DNA from: Arcicella sp034519515
Lineage (GTDB): Bacteria > Bacteroidota > Bacteroidia > Cytophagales > Spirosomataceae
Assembly (NCBI GenBank): GCA_034519515.1
Contig: JAXHOK010000055.1
Span: forward strand, 62,001 to 126,000
Length of the DNA: 64,000 bases
Direction: 5' to 3'
A model generated the notes under the pieces. That model saw only the letters and a program-made list of their open reading frames with translations. It was not told where the DNA came from and searched no databases. Position numbers and translations under genes: made by a program. This document shows, piece by piece, positions 24,776-33,499 of the stretch; position 1 is the stretch's first letter; each line of letters starts with the position of its first letter.

Positions 24776-25636
24776 ATGAAAATTAGTATTTTAGGTTGCG
24801 GTTGGTTAGGTTTGCCATTAGGAAAATTCTTAGTGGAAAAGGGTCATACCGTCAAAGGTTCTACAACTTCCGAAGAGAAAATTCCTTTGCTCTCGAATGT
24901 AGGAATAGAACCGTTCTTGATTAAATTTTCTCCTGAAATAGAGACGGTAAATCAAGTCAGCGAACACGGCCAAGGATTGCCGTGGTACGTTGAGCAATTC
25001 CTTGATTCCGAATTACTTATCATCTGCATTCCCCCACGAGCGGGTAAATTTGGTGAAGATTTTCACGTTCAACAAATTCAATCATTGATTGAAAATTTAG
25101 AGGGTTCTTCCATCAAATCAATCATCTACACTTCTTCCACATCAGTTTATCCAGAGCTTAATCGAGAAATGAGAGAAGATGATAAAGTCCTTGAAAATCA
25201 TGCCTTGATAAAAGTAGAGAATTTATTGAAATCCCTTCCTCAAAACATCACCATTTTGCGTTGCGGTGGATTGATGGGCAAAGAGAGAATTCCAGCGAAA
25301 TACTTTGCAGGCAAAACCATTAACACAGGACAGATTCCAGTAAATTACATCCATCAAGATGATGCGATTCAGATAATTGCGATGATTTTAGAGAAAGGAT
25401 TTTGGAATGAAACATTCAACGTAGTTTCGCCCGAACATCCCGTGCGAGAGAAAGTTTATTTGAAAAATTGTGAAGATTTAGGATTTCAGAAGCCCATTTT
25501 TGAAGAATCAACTGAGCCAACACCCTATAAAATAATCAGTCCACAAAAATTGATTTTGCGGACTGGGTATGTATTTAAATATGGTAATCCTTTGGATTTC
25601 GGGTATTCTACCCCTTCACCAATTCAAAAACTGTAA
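24776..25636 (+). CDS. NAD(P)-dependent epimerase/dehydratase-like protein, YeeZ type
   Basis: The 286-residue protein begins with a Rossmann motif ISILGCGWLGLPLGKFL and continues with LIICIPPRAG, IIYTSSTSVYPE, LRCGGLMGKERIPAKYFAGK and the C-terminal IPVNYIHQDDA, as in atypical SDRs of the YeeZ group whose substrate is not firmly known. ATG 24776 is chosen; an upstream ORF start at 24701 would translate palindrome repeats. Codons 61-73 roughly (VSEHGQGLPWYVE) are encoded by a CACGGC...GCCGTG palindrome unit like those upstream, inserted in frame. The 3' end overlaps the convergent metallophosphoesterase by 29 bases. Confidence 0.85.
   Translation: MKISILGCGWLGLPLGKFLVEKGHTVKGSTTSEEKIPLLSNVGIEPFLIKFSPEIETVNQVSEHGQGLPWYVEQFLDSELLIICIPPRAGKFGEDFHVQQIQSLIENLEGSSIKSIIYTSSTSVYPELNREMREDDKVLENHALIKVENLLKSLPQNITILRCGGLMGKERIPAKYFAGKTINTGQIPVNYIHQDDAIQIIAMILEKGFWNETFNVVSPEHPVREKVYLKNCEDLGFQKPIFEESTEPTPYKIISPQKLILRTGYVFKYGNPLDFGYSTPSPIQKL
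24965..24991. repeat. CACGGC palindrome unit inside the YeeZ-like coding sequence
   Basis: CACGGCCAAGGATTGCCGTG plus GTACGTT is the reverse complement of unit 2 and its flank upstream (AACGTACCACGGCAATC...). It is read through in frame and encodes about nine residues between a Rossmann strand and the LIICIPP strand. Confidence 0.8.
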
Positions 25637-26879
25637 TTTCGGGCGGCATTCCCACTCTGCCTGGATAGCCCAGATAACCATACCCACGATTTATGTACAG
25701 CTTTTGGTCTCCTTGTTCATACAGACCCGCCCATTGTTTATAAGCATATTGAGCGGGCGACCATGTATAATCACCAATATTTATCCCAAATTGCGTACCG
25801 TGCGTATGTCCCGAAAACATTACGTCAATATCTTTATATTTGGTATTTACCTCTTTATCCCAATGCGTAGGGTCGTGGGATAGCAATAATTTTACGGGGG
25901 CTTCTCCTGTTCCTTTATGGGCTTTTTCTAAGTTTCCGTAAGTATGAAAACGGCTTTGTCCACTGATATTCTGTACACCAATGATGGCTAATTTTTCTCC
26001 GCCTTGTTCAATGAAACGGTTTTCATCCATCAATAAATCATAACCCATAACCTTGTGAGCGTGGATTAAATCTTTTAGATTTTGGCGTTTCCCTTGCGGG
26101 TTTTCCGACCAATTGACGTAATCAGAATAATCGTGATTACCCAGTGTACTAAAAACACCCAACGGTGCTTTTACCTTGTTAAAAATATCGATATATTCCT
26201 GTACTTCGGTTGCCAAATTATTCACTAAATCACCCGTGAAAAAGACCATATCGGGCTTTTCTTTCATCAACATTTCTATACCACCTTTCACCGCCACTCG
26301 ATTGAAAAATGACCCCGAGTGAATATCTGAAATTTGGGCGATGGTCATACCTTCAAATTGCTTGGGTAGATTTTTCAACGTCAATTTCACTCTCCGAATT
26401 CGATAATCATGAGCTCCCGAAATTATTCCCCACGTGAGGGCAAGGGCAGGCACAGCACCCGCAACCACAGCAGTCTTCATCAAAAATTCTGAGCGGGTGA
26501 TTGCACCTCCACCAATTGGCTTATTACTACTTATACTTTGTGAAGATGTACCCGAAAATTTAGAAATAATCCAGCGAACCAAACGCCCCAAGTCGTCAAT
26601 CAGTAAGAATAGAACCACAAATATTTTGGAAACATAATTGATAAAAACACCTACCATGATGACGGTACGCATTGTTTTGCCCATCCAGTCGGGATTGGTG
26701 AAATTATAGAGCCACATCCCCGTAATGGTGAGTGCGGTAATTCCCCAAAAAATGTATTTTATAATACTCTGAGAATTTGGAGAAGTATTTTGAGTTGAAA
26801 CTTTTACGGCTTGCCAAACGTACCAGTCAATCAATAAAAAAACCAAGGTAACGATGGGTATAATAACTAATTTATTCAT
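25608..26879 (-). CDS. membrane-anchored metallophosphoesterase, YaeI/YkuE-like
   Basis: The 423-residue protein has about four membrane segments in the first 150 residues, including ALALTWGII at 145-153, then a calcineurin-like phosphoesterase domain: IAQISDIHSGSF (metal Asp/His), FFTGDLVNN, TLGNHDYSDY, LLLSHDPTHWD and MFSGHTHGTQFG. This is the YkuE/YaeI arrangement; relatives are thought to cleave UDP-diacylglucosamine or other phosphodiesters at the membrane. It converges with, and overlaps by 29 bases, the dehydrogenase gene. Confidence 0.92.
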   Translation of the reverse strand: MNKLVIIPIVTLVFLLIDWYVWQAVKVSTQNTSPNSQSIIKYIFWGITALTITGMWLYNFTNPDWMGKTMRTVIMVGVFINYVSKIFVVLFLLIDDLGRLVRWIISKFSGTSSQSISSNKPIGGGAITRSEFLMKTAVVAGAVPALALTWGIISGAHDYRIRRVKLTLKNLPKQFEGMTIAQISDIHSGSFFNRVAVKGGIEMLMKEKPDMVFFTGDLVNNLATEVQEYIDIFNKVKAPLGVFSTLGNHDYSDYVNWSENPQGKRQNLKDLIHAHKVMGYDLLMDENRFIEQGGEKLAIIGVQNISGQSRFHTYGNLEKAHKGTGEAPVKLLLSHDPTHWDKEVNTKYKDIDVMFSGHTHGTQFGINIGDYTWSPAQYAYKQWAGLYEQGDQKLYINRGYGYLGYPGRVGMPPEITVFELVKG

Positions 26880-27092
26880 TTTAGAAATCTAATTTATTGT
26901 TAAACCAAAACCATTAAACATTGCGAGAGGTTCAATGAACATTTTTTTTATGATAAGCGGTAAAACTATTATTGAGTATGGCAATATGGTATCATTAATA
27001 AGCAAAATAAGAAAAGTTTGAATGAAAAAAAATTAGTCTATTTGTAATAAAAATTTTCTAATATTTTTTATTAATTAAACAAGTTTCAACTC

Positions 27093-27650
27093 ATGAAAAG
27101 ACAATCTTATAATAATTATGAACTATGGAAGCAATTCAAAAACGGAGACCAACTCGCCTTTCAATTGATTTATAGACTTAATTATAAAATATTAATTAGC
27201 TATGGGAACAAAATTGCTCAGGATAGCGAATTAGTGCGGGATGCAGTGCAGGATTTATTTGTAAATTTGTGGACTCGTAAGCATAATTTAGCTGATACGG
27301 ATAATATTGAACCATATTTGAAAACGTCACTTCGTCATGATTTAGTCCGTAAAATTACAGAATCAAGAACTGGTGTTTCATTTGATGGAATTTCGGAACA
27401 AGATTATCAGTTTGAACGATATTTTACTCAACATTCACACGACACCGAAGAAAGAGAAGAAACGTTTATTAAATTAGAGAAAGCCCTTCAGAAACTTCCC
27501 ACAAGGATTTCGGAGGCTTTGAAGATGCGATATTTTGATAGAATGGGTAATCAAGAAATTGCAGAACGCATGAATATTAATTATCAATCGGTTAATAACA
27601 ATATTCATCGTGGCGTTGAAACTTTGAGGATAACAATGAGTAAGTTTTAG
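27093..27650 (+). CDS. ECF sigma factor, FecI-like, without adjacent FecR
   Basis: The 185-residue protein has region 2 (YRLNYKILISYGNKIAQDSELVRDAVQDLFVNLW) and region 4 (ALQKLPTRISEALKMRYFDRMGNQEIAERMNINYQSVNNNIHRG), the Bacteroidota FecI-like pattern. Such genes are normally followed by a fecR anti-sigma and susC/D genes; here a terminator and an unrelated hydrolase follow, so it is an orphan. The 213-base gap upstream shows no gene and only a weak TCTATTTG promoter-like box. Confidence 0.9.
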   Translation: MKRQSYNNYELWKQFKNGDQLAFQLIYRLNYKILISYGNKIAQDSELVRDAVQDLFVNLWTRKHNLADTDNIEPYLKTSLRHDLVRKITESRTGVSFDGISEQDYQFERYFTQHSHDTEEREETFIKLEKALQKLPTRISEALKMRYFDRMGNQEIAERMNINYQSVNNNIHRGVETLRITMSKF

Positions 27651-27753
27651 TTAGTTGTTGGTGAATAGTGACCAGTTATTGGCATTTTAACTCACTGACT
27701 TTTAAATATTTACATGATGAAATAAGTTTTTAAATAAGGAACTTGTTTAATGT

Positions 27754-27804
27754 AAAAAAAGGTGTATAGTTTTGAGAAAGAACCTCAAAACATACACCTT
27801 TTTT
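27754..27804 (+). terminator. terminator after the orphan sigma gene
   Basis: AAAAAAGGTGTATAGTTTTG pairs with CAAAACATACACCTTTTTT across a short loop and is followed by a T-run; the A-run on the other side would let it work in both directions. Confidence 0.9.
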
Positions 27805-27887
27805 ATTGAGTAAAAGTTGAATTATCAGACTACTTCTTTTTTCTCAAGTATTTTCCATAATTTTAATGAAAACAAACATAAATCATT

Positions 27888-28832
27888 ATGCAAAGAAGAA
27901 CCTTCATCCAACAAACTACTATTCTAACTGCCCTCGCATCCAAAACAATTACTACAAAAACAAAGTCTGCCAATTTTCCGATGGTAATTTCCACTTGGAA
28001 AAATGAAAAAGCCAATGAAGCGGCTTGGGCAACATTCCAAAAATCAGGAAGGGCTTTGGATGCCGTGGAGGCAGGTGCAAGAGTTCCCGAAGCCGACCCT
28101 AATGATACGTCAGTAGGCTATGGTGGTTTCCCCGACCGAGACGGAAATGTAACTTTGGATGCTTGTATTATGGACGAAAAAGGTAATGCAGGTTCTGTTA
28201 CTTTTTTGCAAAATATTATGCACCCCATTTCTGTAGCAAGAGCGGTAATGGAAAAAACACCCCACGTGATGCTTTCGGGTGAAGGAGCTTTGCAATTTGC
28301 TCTAAGTCAGGGGTTTAAGAAAGAGAATCTTTTAACCGAAACCGCCAAAAAGGCTTGGGAAGAATGGAAAAAAACGTCAAAATATGAACCTAAAATCAAC
28401 ATCGAACGCCACGATACCATTGGGCTTTTGGCTTTGGGAAACAAAGGAGAAATCTCGGGGGCTTGTACTACCAGTGGCTTGGCATTCAAGATGCACGGAC
28501 GAGTGGGTGATTCACCCGTGATTGGGGCAGCCGTTTTTTGTGATGATGAAGTAGGCGGTGCTTGTGCCACAGGTTTAGGCGAATTTGTATTGAAAACTTT
28601 GGGTTCTTTTCTGATTGTGGAATTGATGCGAAACGGCAAAACCCCTCAGAAAGCCTGTGAAGAAGCCGTCATGCGAATTGTGAAAAGATATAATTACAAG
28701 GAGTTTCAAATTGGTTATCTTGCTATCAATAAAAAAGGAGAATACGGAGCGTATTCTATTCAATCTGGTTTTAGCTACACGCTCACGAGAGAAGGAGCCA
28801 CAAAGGTTTTTGAGGCAAAATCATTTATGTAG
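27888..28832 (+). CDS. N4-(beta-N-acetylglucosaminyl)-L-asparaginase (glycosylasparaginase)
   Basis: This Ntn-hydrolase precursor of 314 residues is predicted to cleave the GlcNAc-Asn bond of glycopeptides. It has a signal or Tat-like N-terminus (MQRRTFIQQTTILTALASK). The self-processing site is the HDTIGLLALG block, where the Thr becomes the N-terminal nucleophile of the beta subunit; CTTSGLAFKMHGRVGDSPVIG and GGACATGLGEFVLK complete the active site. These are the standard family signatures, so it should self-cleave. Placement in the envelope is inferred from the leader. Confidence 0.93.
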   Translation: MQRRTFIQQTTILTALASKTITTKTKSANFPMVISTWKNEKANEAAWATFQKSGRALDAVEAGARVPEADPNDTSVGYGGFPDRDGNVTLDACIMDEKGNAGSVTFLQNIMHPISVARAVMEKTPHVMLSGEGALQFALSQGFKKENLLTETAKKAWEEWKKTSKYEPKINIERHDTIGLLALGNKGEISGACTTSGLAFKMHGRVGDSPVIGAAVFCDDEVGGACATGLGEFVLKTLGSFLIVELMRNGKTPQKACEEAVMRIVKRYNYKEFQIGYLAINKKGEYGAYSIQSGFSYTLTREGATKVFEAKSFM

Positions 28833-28841
28833 TTTATTCAT

Positions 28842-28884
28842 AAAAAACCCTTACAAGCGTTCAAAATGCTTGTAAGGGTTAAAT
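28842..28884. terminator. bidirectional terminator between convergent genes
   Basis: AACCCTTACAAGC pairs with GCTTGTAAGGGTT over a 9-base loop, with A-rich sequence on the left and T-rich on the right. It lies between the glycosylasparaginase stop and the stop of the minus-strand DUF5362 gene. Confidence 0.88.
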
Positions 28885-28890
28885 TTTATA

Positions 28891-29340
28891 TCATTGTTTA
28901 TCAGTAGGAAACTGTGATATTGTTATGACCATTACAACAATCATTAAAGCGTAAAACAATAATGACAGAATCATAATGATTCCGTTGATAGTAAAGTAAG
29001 TATTCAGACTGCCCAAAGATTCTTCTAATAAAGCATCATTTTCGCTGAATAAAGCCTTACTGATTTTTCGTGAAAAAGAGAAAAGAAAGAAACCTGGCAG
29101 GGCAATTATTACGCCAATGAAACTATATACCAGAATAATTGGCAGAAAATTGACTGGCATTTTTTGTCCCGTTGTCGCAGCGATTTTATCAAAAAATGTT
29201 CCCACGAATAATGAGCCAATAATGATAATTACACCCATAATGATATTGCCAATGGAAATAAATTTGCCCCATTTTGACATTGAAATCAAACGGTTTTTGG
29301 CAACATTGGTGAGTTGTAGTAGTTGTAATTGGTCTTCCAT
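28891..29340 (-). CDS. DUF5362-like small membrane protein
   Basis: The 149-residue protein has an N-terminal soluble helix (MEDQLQLLQLTNVAKNRLIS) and three membrane segments at about 26-47, 66-88 and 112-140. The pattern fits the DUF5362 family, frequent beside other small membrane proteins in Bacteroidota, with no assigned function. It lies downstream of the broken DUF805 gene and is probably the last gene of the minus-strand run that starts at 30829. Confidence 0.75.
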   Translation of the reverse strand: MEDQLQLLQLTNVAKNRLISMSKWGKFISIGNIIMGVIIIIGSLFVGTFFDKIAATTGQKMPVNFLPIILVYSFIGVIIALPGFFLFSFSRKISKALFSENDALLEESLGSLNTYFTINGIIMILSLLFYALMIVVMVITISQFPTDKQ

Positions 29341-29344
29341 GATT

Positions 29345-29937
29345 TTATTGAGTTAATGTTCCAATGCTATTGATAGTTTGGTCGTCGGAACTTTCATTAC
29401 CTAAACCTTTGGGATTCAGTCCGTATTCGTTCGGACCATAATCATTGTCTGTGCAAAAAAGTACCAATATCCAAATACCGCCAATCACAGGAATAAAACC
29501 ATCCACTTTTACCAATATCATGAAGTCTTCTGGTAATTAAAGCAAAAAGAGGAACAATAATTCCCAAAAGGTAAATTAGCACTAAAATGAACCCAAAGTT
29601 TCCAATGATGGCAGCAAGTATTACTAAAGCTATCATTGCAATAGTATTAAAGAGAGTGAAAAACCAGTACTCACTTCTTCTGGCACGTCCATTGAAATTA
29701 GCGTAATTGTTTTGTAAGACATTTAAGGAACGGGAAAATAATAAGTGGATGAATTTTTAAATGTTACTTTTTGTGCCAATCAAGGCGATAAAACCGTGCG
29801 ACGGTCGCCGCAGTTTAGCATCGCTAAATGAGGATTTAATCTGGGCGGCATTCCGCAACGTAGAGTGGTGCAAAAAAGGGCATTTAAAAAACGTCTACTT
29901 ATTGTTTTTCAGTTCCTAAGTAATACTGATAAGTCAT
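29345..29937 (-). pseudogene. DUF805 membrane protein gene, broken by a miniature element and a frameshift
   Basis: The original gene starts at ATG 29937 (MTYQYYL) and is interrupted after codon 7 by the element at 29727-29916; it resumes with NVLQNNYANFNGRARRSEYW, the classic DUF805 N-terminus, then RRLHDIGKSGW. Just after KSGW the frame shifts (a net loss of two bases or gain of one near 29502); the other frame continues IPVIGGIWILVLFCTDNDYG and PNEYGLNPKG, the family's C-terminal block, to a stop at 29345. Both lesions are incompatible with a working protein. Before damage it would have been about 135 residues with four membrane segments. Confidence 0.88.
29727..29916. mobile_element. miniature inverted-repeat element (GGAAC termini) with TTA target duplication
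   Basis: The 190-base element has termini GGAACGGGAAAATAATAAGT and, from the other side, GGAACTGAAAAACAATAAGT; pairing continues inwards to TTTTTAAATG. It contains the shared core GCAGTTTAGCATCGCTAAAT. It is flanked by TAA on both sides (29724-29726 and 29917-29919; TTA on the gene's strand). Removing it and one triplet rejoins the DUF805 reading frame exactly. Confidence 0.9.
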
Positions 29938-30028
29938 AATGTGATTAGTTTTAATTGATAATTTCCTACTCATAAGGCTTTTCGGTTTCGCCCCGTTTTC
30001 AGATTGGTTTCTGGACTCCAATAATTTT

Positions 30029-30829
30029 TTATTTAAGTTCAGCTCCAATCATACTTATTTCGTCGTTATGATTGCCGTCCGTTTCAGGAACTCCGCACAC
30101 GTCCTCAAAGGCAGCGTAAATAGTACACTGATAAAGTGGAAAAGCGAAAAGTAAACCTACCAAGCAAAATAAAGCTCCCGCAATCAGCAATAGTGAAAGG
30201 GCTAACATCATCACGAGCCACATTAACCAGTTTTTATTGACCACTTTCCAACTCAATTTCATGGCATCAACTGGCTCAACATTATGAAAAACAGCAATTA
30301 ATGAAGCAAACATTAGACTCACAGCAAGGTACAGATAAGCAAGCATCGTAATGATAAAAAGTATAACAATTGTACCCCCTAAGCCCAAAACAGCATTGCT
30401 TAAAGCTGTGGCACTTTCTATATTTGAAGAAGACGATATAATACTAAATAAAGTACCAACTCCAAAGACCAAAATTATGGGAACAAACAAAATAAGAAAT
30501 ATTACCGCACTCAACAGCGATACCACCACAATCTTACTGAAATGATTGAAACCATTAAAAAACTCATTGAAAGGAGGGATTTCTCTTTTGGCTGAGATGG
30601 CATGAGAAACCAAATGAAAGCCAAAAACTAAACAGGGCGTTATTAAGATACCTGCTATAAAATTGACAAAAGGAATTACGTTTGCAACAGTTGAAATAAG
30701 TAATCCTAATAGGGCAAAGCCAATATAACCGCCCATATTTAATTTCAGAATATCGTAACCCCGAGAAAAATAATTGCTGATTTCAACGGTGTAGCCATTG
30801 TTAATTGAGTTTTGTAATTTTTGTGTCAT
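30029..30829 (-). CDS. multi-pass membrane protein (DUF975/GPDPase-membrane-domain-like)
   Basis: The 266-residue protein opens with a short soluble stretch (MTQKLQNSINNGYTVEISNYFSRGYDILK) and has about six membrane segments; motifs such as GYDILKLNMGGYIGFALLG and LSWKVVNKNWLMWLVMM resemble bacterial membrane proteins related to DUF975 or the GdpP/GPDPase membrane domain. No catalytic residues are seen. It heads a minus-strand set with the broken DUF805 gene and the DUF5362 gene; these families often cluster. Confidence 0.7.
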   Translation of the reverse strand: MTQKLQNSINNGYTVEISNYFSRGYDILKLNMGGYIGFALLGLLISTVANVIPFVNFIAGILITPCLVFGFHLVSHAISAKREIPPFNEFFNGFNHFSKIVVVSLLSAVIFLILFVPIILVFGVGTLFSIISSSSNIESATALSNAVLGLGGTIVILFIITMLAYLYLAVSLMFASLIAVFHNVEPVDAMKLSWKVVNKNWLMWLVMMLALSLLLIAGALFCLVGLLFAFPLYQCTIYAAFEDVCGVPETDGNHNDEISMIGAELK

Positions 30830-30882
30830 TGATTTTGTGAATTAAGAGGTTTACGATAAAAATCTTACCCTCAATGATAAAA

Positions 30883-30930
30883 AAAATATCACAGAAAATG
30901 AAGGATTATTTTCGTTTTCTGTGATATTTT
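30883..30930 (-). terminator. terminator after prfA
   Basis: AAAATATCACAGAAAA pairs exactly with TTTTCTGTGATATTTT across 16 bases. On the minus strand it follows the prfA stop by about 68 bases; A/T runs on both sides allow function in either direction. Confidence 0.85.
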
Positions 30931-30997
30931 ATTTTTCTATAAATAATTGATGTTCAGATATTTGGTAGATTAATCACTGATAATCAATTGCCAGTAA

Positions 30998-32071
30998 CTA
31001 ATACCCAACACCCTCGGTCAATTTCTCTGCATTGTCGGCAATTCTTAGTTGTTCAATAAAATCACCAATTTCACCATCCATCACTACGGGAAGATTATAA
31101 ACCGTATAGCCAATTCTATGGTCGGTTACTCGCCCTTGTGGGTAATTATAGGTGCGGATTTTATCAGAACGATCGCCCGAACCAATCATTGAACGACGAT
31201 TGCCCGCAATGGATTCTTGTTGTTTGGCTAATTCAATTTCGTATAAACGTGAACGCAAAACGGTCATGGCTTTCTCGAAATTCTTGATTTGTGAACGTTC
31301 GTCCTGACATTGAACCACCAAACCCGAAGGCAAGTGAGTTACCCGCACGGCTGAGTAAGTGGTGTTTACTGACTGTCCACCCGCACCCGAAGAACAGAAG
31401 GTATCTTTACGAATGTCGTTCATATTGATTTGCACATCGACCTCGTCAGCCTCCAACATTACGGCAACCGTTGCCGCCGAAGTATGGATTCTTCCCTGAG
31501 ACTCTGTAGCGGGTACACGTTGAACACGATGCACGCCCGACTCGAATTTCATTTTTCCGTAAACATCTTCGCCTTCAATACTTGCCACAATTTCTTTATA
31601 GCCTCCCGATGAAGCAGCCGTAAAATCCATCAACTGAAACTGCCAGCCTTGATTAGCACAAAAACGCTGATACATTCGGAACAAATCGCCCGCAAAAATA
31701 CCCGCTTCGTCTCCGCCCGTACCAGCCCGAATTTCAATGATTACGTTTTTAGAATCATTGGGATCAGTTGGAATCATCATTTCCTTCAAAATTGATTCTA
31801 ATTCGTCTCTTTTAGGTTGCAATTCATCCAATTCAGCTTTTGCCATATCTCTGAAGTCTTCGTCTTTTTCAGTAGCAATTACTTCTTTGGCAGAGTCAAT
31901 ATTCGACAACACGTTTTGGTATTCGTTGTATTTATTAACAATTTTTTCAAGGTCTTTATATTCCTTACTAATCGTTTTGTATTTCTTCATATCCGAAACA
32001 ATTTCGGGCTGCGTCATTTGCTGAGCAACTTCCTCAAATCGTTCCCTGATGGCTTCTAACTGTTCTATCAT
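30998..32071 (-). CDS. prfA: peptide chain release factor 1
   Basis: RF1 reads UAA and UAG stop codons. The 357-residue protein contains the stop-reading PAT tripeptide in HRVQRVPATESQGRIHTS, the catalytic GGQ in SSGAGGQSVNTTYSAVR, and the conserved RTYNYPQGRVTDHRIGYT block. The length is typical. A promoter element lies at 32207-32214 and a terminator follows. A prmC methyltransferase, which modifies the GGQ glutamine, is not adjacent. Confidence 0.97.
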   Translation of the reverse strand: MIEQLEAIRERFEEVAQQMTQPEIVSDMKKYKTISKEYKDLEKIVNKYNEYQNVLSNIDSAKEVIATEKDEDFRDMAKAELDELQPKRDELESILKEMMIPTDPNDSKNVIIEIRAGTGGDEAGIFAGDLFRMYQRFCANQGWQFQLMDFTAASSGGYKEIVASIEGEDVYGKMKFESGVHRVQRVPATESQGRIHTSAATVAVMLEADEVDVQINMNDIRKDTFCSSGAGGQSVNTTYSAVRVTHLPSGLVVQCQDERSQIKNFEKAMTVLRSRLYEIELAKQQESIAGNRRSMIGSGDRSDKIRTYNYPQGRVTDHRIGYTVYNLPVVMDGEIGDFIEQLRIADNAEKLTEGVGY

Positions 32072-32206
32072 GAGTAATTTTTAATATTTACGATTTTGGA
32101 TTGGAGATTTTCGATTGAAAGTAATGTGCTGGTTTTCAATAGACTACGATTTGTTTTATTCAATAATTCAACTACTTAATCATCCAAAATTTCTTTTAAG
32201 CGGGTG

Positions 32207-32214
32207 CAAAGATA
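32207..32214 (-). promoter_or_regulatory. -7 promoter element (TATCTTTG) for prfA
   Basis: On the minus strand TATCTTTG fits TAnnTTTG and is followed by GCACCCGC; it lies 136 bases before the prfA ATG. No TTTG was found at the ideal upstream spacing. Confidence 0.45.
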
Positions 32215-32261
32215 CGCACTTTTAGCTGAAAGCCGACGACCGACTGCCGAAAGCATAAGTT

Positions 32262-33287
32262 TTAAAACAATGTCTCTGCCCGATATTTTGGCACAATTCC
32301 CAAATGAATATAGGCTCTTTCCGTAGCCTCACGCCCACGGGAAGTACGTTTCAAAAATCCTTCTTGAATCAGGAATGGTTCATATACTTCTTCAATGGTT
32401 TCGGCTTCTTCACCACAGGCCGTTGAAATTGTTGAAAGACCCACAGGGCCACCTTTAAACTTCTCAACGATGGTTGTTAAAATTCTAATGTCCATTTCGT
32501 CCAAACCATTTTTATCTACATCCAGAGCCAACAAAGCCATTTCTGCAATTTCTACCGTAATACGTCCATTGCCTTTTATTTGAGCAAAATCACGAGTTCT
32601 TCTTAATAAATTATTGGCAATTCTGGGAGTACCTCTGCTCCTTCTCGCAATTTCATACGCACCTTCTTCATCAATGGGCGTGTTCAAAATCTCAGCTGAA
32701 CGTTTTACGATACTGGTCAATAATTTGGCATCATAATATTCCAAACGACAATTAATTCCAAATCTCGCACGTAGGGGAGACGTAAGCATTCCCGCCCGTG
32801 TGGTTGCTCCAATGAGCGTAAAAGGGTTCAGCGAAATCTGTACACTTCGAGCATTCGGACCCGAATCCAAGAGAATATCAATCTTATAATCCTCCATTGC
32901 CGAATACAGATATTCTTCCACGATGGGGTTTAATCGGTGGATTTCGTCAATGAAAAGCACATCATAAGGTTGCAAATTGGTCAATAAACCTGCCAAATCG
33001 GAAGGTTTATCTAAAACTGGTCCCGATGTGATTTTGATGTTGGCTTTCAGTTCATTAGCTACAATATTGGACAACGTAGTTTTGCCCAAACCAGGAGGTC
33101 CGTGTAGCAAAACATGGTCGAGAGCTTCTTCTCGTTGGCGAGCGGCTCCCACAAAAACCTTTAAATTTTCTAATATTTTGTCTTGACCCGCAAAATCATC
33201 AAACGCCAACGGACGTAAGGCACGATCCATGTCTTTTTCAACGGGATTAAGGGATTCGGTATCTCCTTTTAAATAATCTTCTCGCAT
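32262..33287 (-). CDS. ruvB: Holliday junction branch-migration ATPase RuvB
   Basis: RuvB drives branch migration with RuvA. The 341-residue protein has RPLAFDDFAGQ, Walker A HGPPGLGKTTLSNIVANE, Walker B LFIDEIHRLNP, sensor 1 IGATTRAGMLTSPLRARFG and the C-terminal winged helix ending GLVPKYRAETLF-like (HLGIVPKYRAETLF). ATG 33287 (MREDYLKGD) is chosen. An in-frame ATG at 33344 would add 19 residues encoded mostly by tandem octamers (IHSFTHSLIHSL), which is not a plausible N-terminus. Confidence 0.96.
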   Translation of the reverse strand: MREDYLKGDTESLNPVEKDMDRALRPLAFDDFAGQDKILENLKVFVGAARQREEALDHVLLHGPPGLGKTTLSNIVANELKANIKITSGPVLDKPSDLAGLLTNLQPYDVLFIDEIHRLNPIVEEYLYSAMEDYKIDILLDSGPNARSVQISLNPFTLIGATTRAGMLTSPLRARFGINCRLEYYDAKLLTSIVKRSAEILNTPIDEEGAYEIARRSRGTPRIANNLLRRTRDFAQIKGNGRITVEIAEMALLALDVDKNGLDEMDIRILTTIVEKFKGGPVGLSTISTACGEEAETIEEVYEPFLIQEGFLKRTSRGREATERAYIHLGIVPKYRAETLF

Positions 33288-33294
33288 TTCAAGT

Positions 33295-33334
33295 GAGTGA
33301 ATGAGTGAATGAGTGAATGAGTGAATAATGTTCA
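33295..33334. repeat. five tandem GAGTGAAT octamers before ruvB
   Basis: Exactly five copies of GAGTGAAT lie 8 bases upstream of the ruvB start codon on the minus-strand leader. They resemble the TCACTCAA array before gmk when read on the other strand. Copy-number change would alter leader length but not the RuvB frame from ATG 33287. Confidence 0.9.
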
Positions 33335-33499
33335 AATCAATCACAGAAATATATTACCCAAAAATACGAATGTTTGGGCAATGCTGAAAGCGAAATTTTA
33401 TCCGTAGCTCGTAGCCTATCGCTCAAAACTAAATATTCCAATCTTTTTGCTTTAATTTGTGCTATTATTTCTTTCTAAAAACCAAAAACCACATAAAAA

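Noticed and set aside
33288..33344. Longer RuvB from ATG 33344
   Set aside because: The extension is translated octamer repeat (HSFTHSLIHSL) and would vary with copy number; MREDYL at 33287 matches normal RuvB length.
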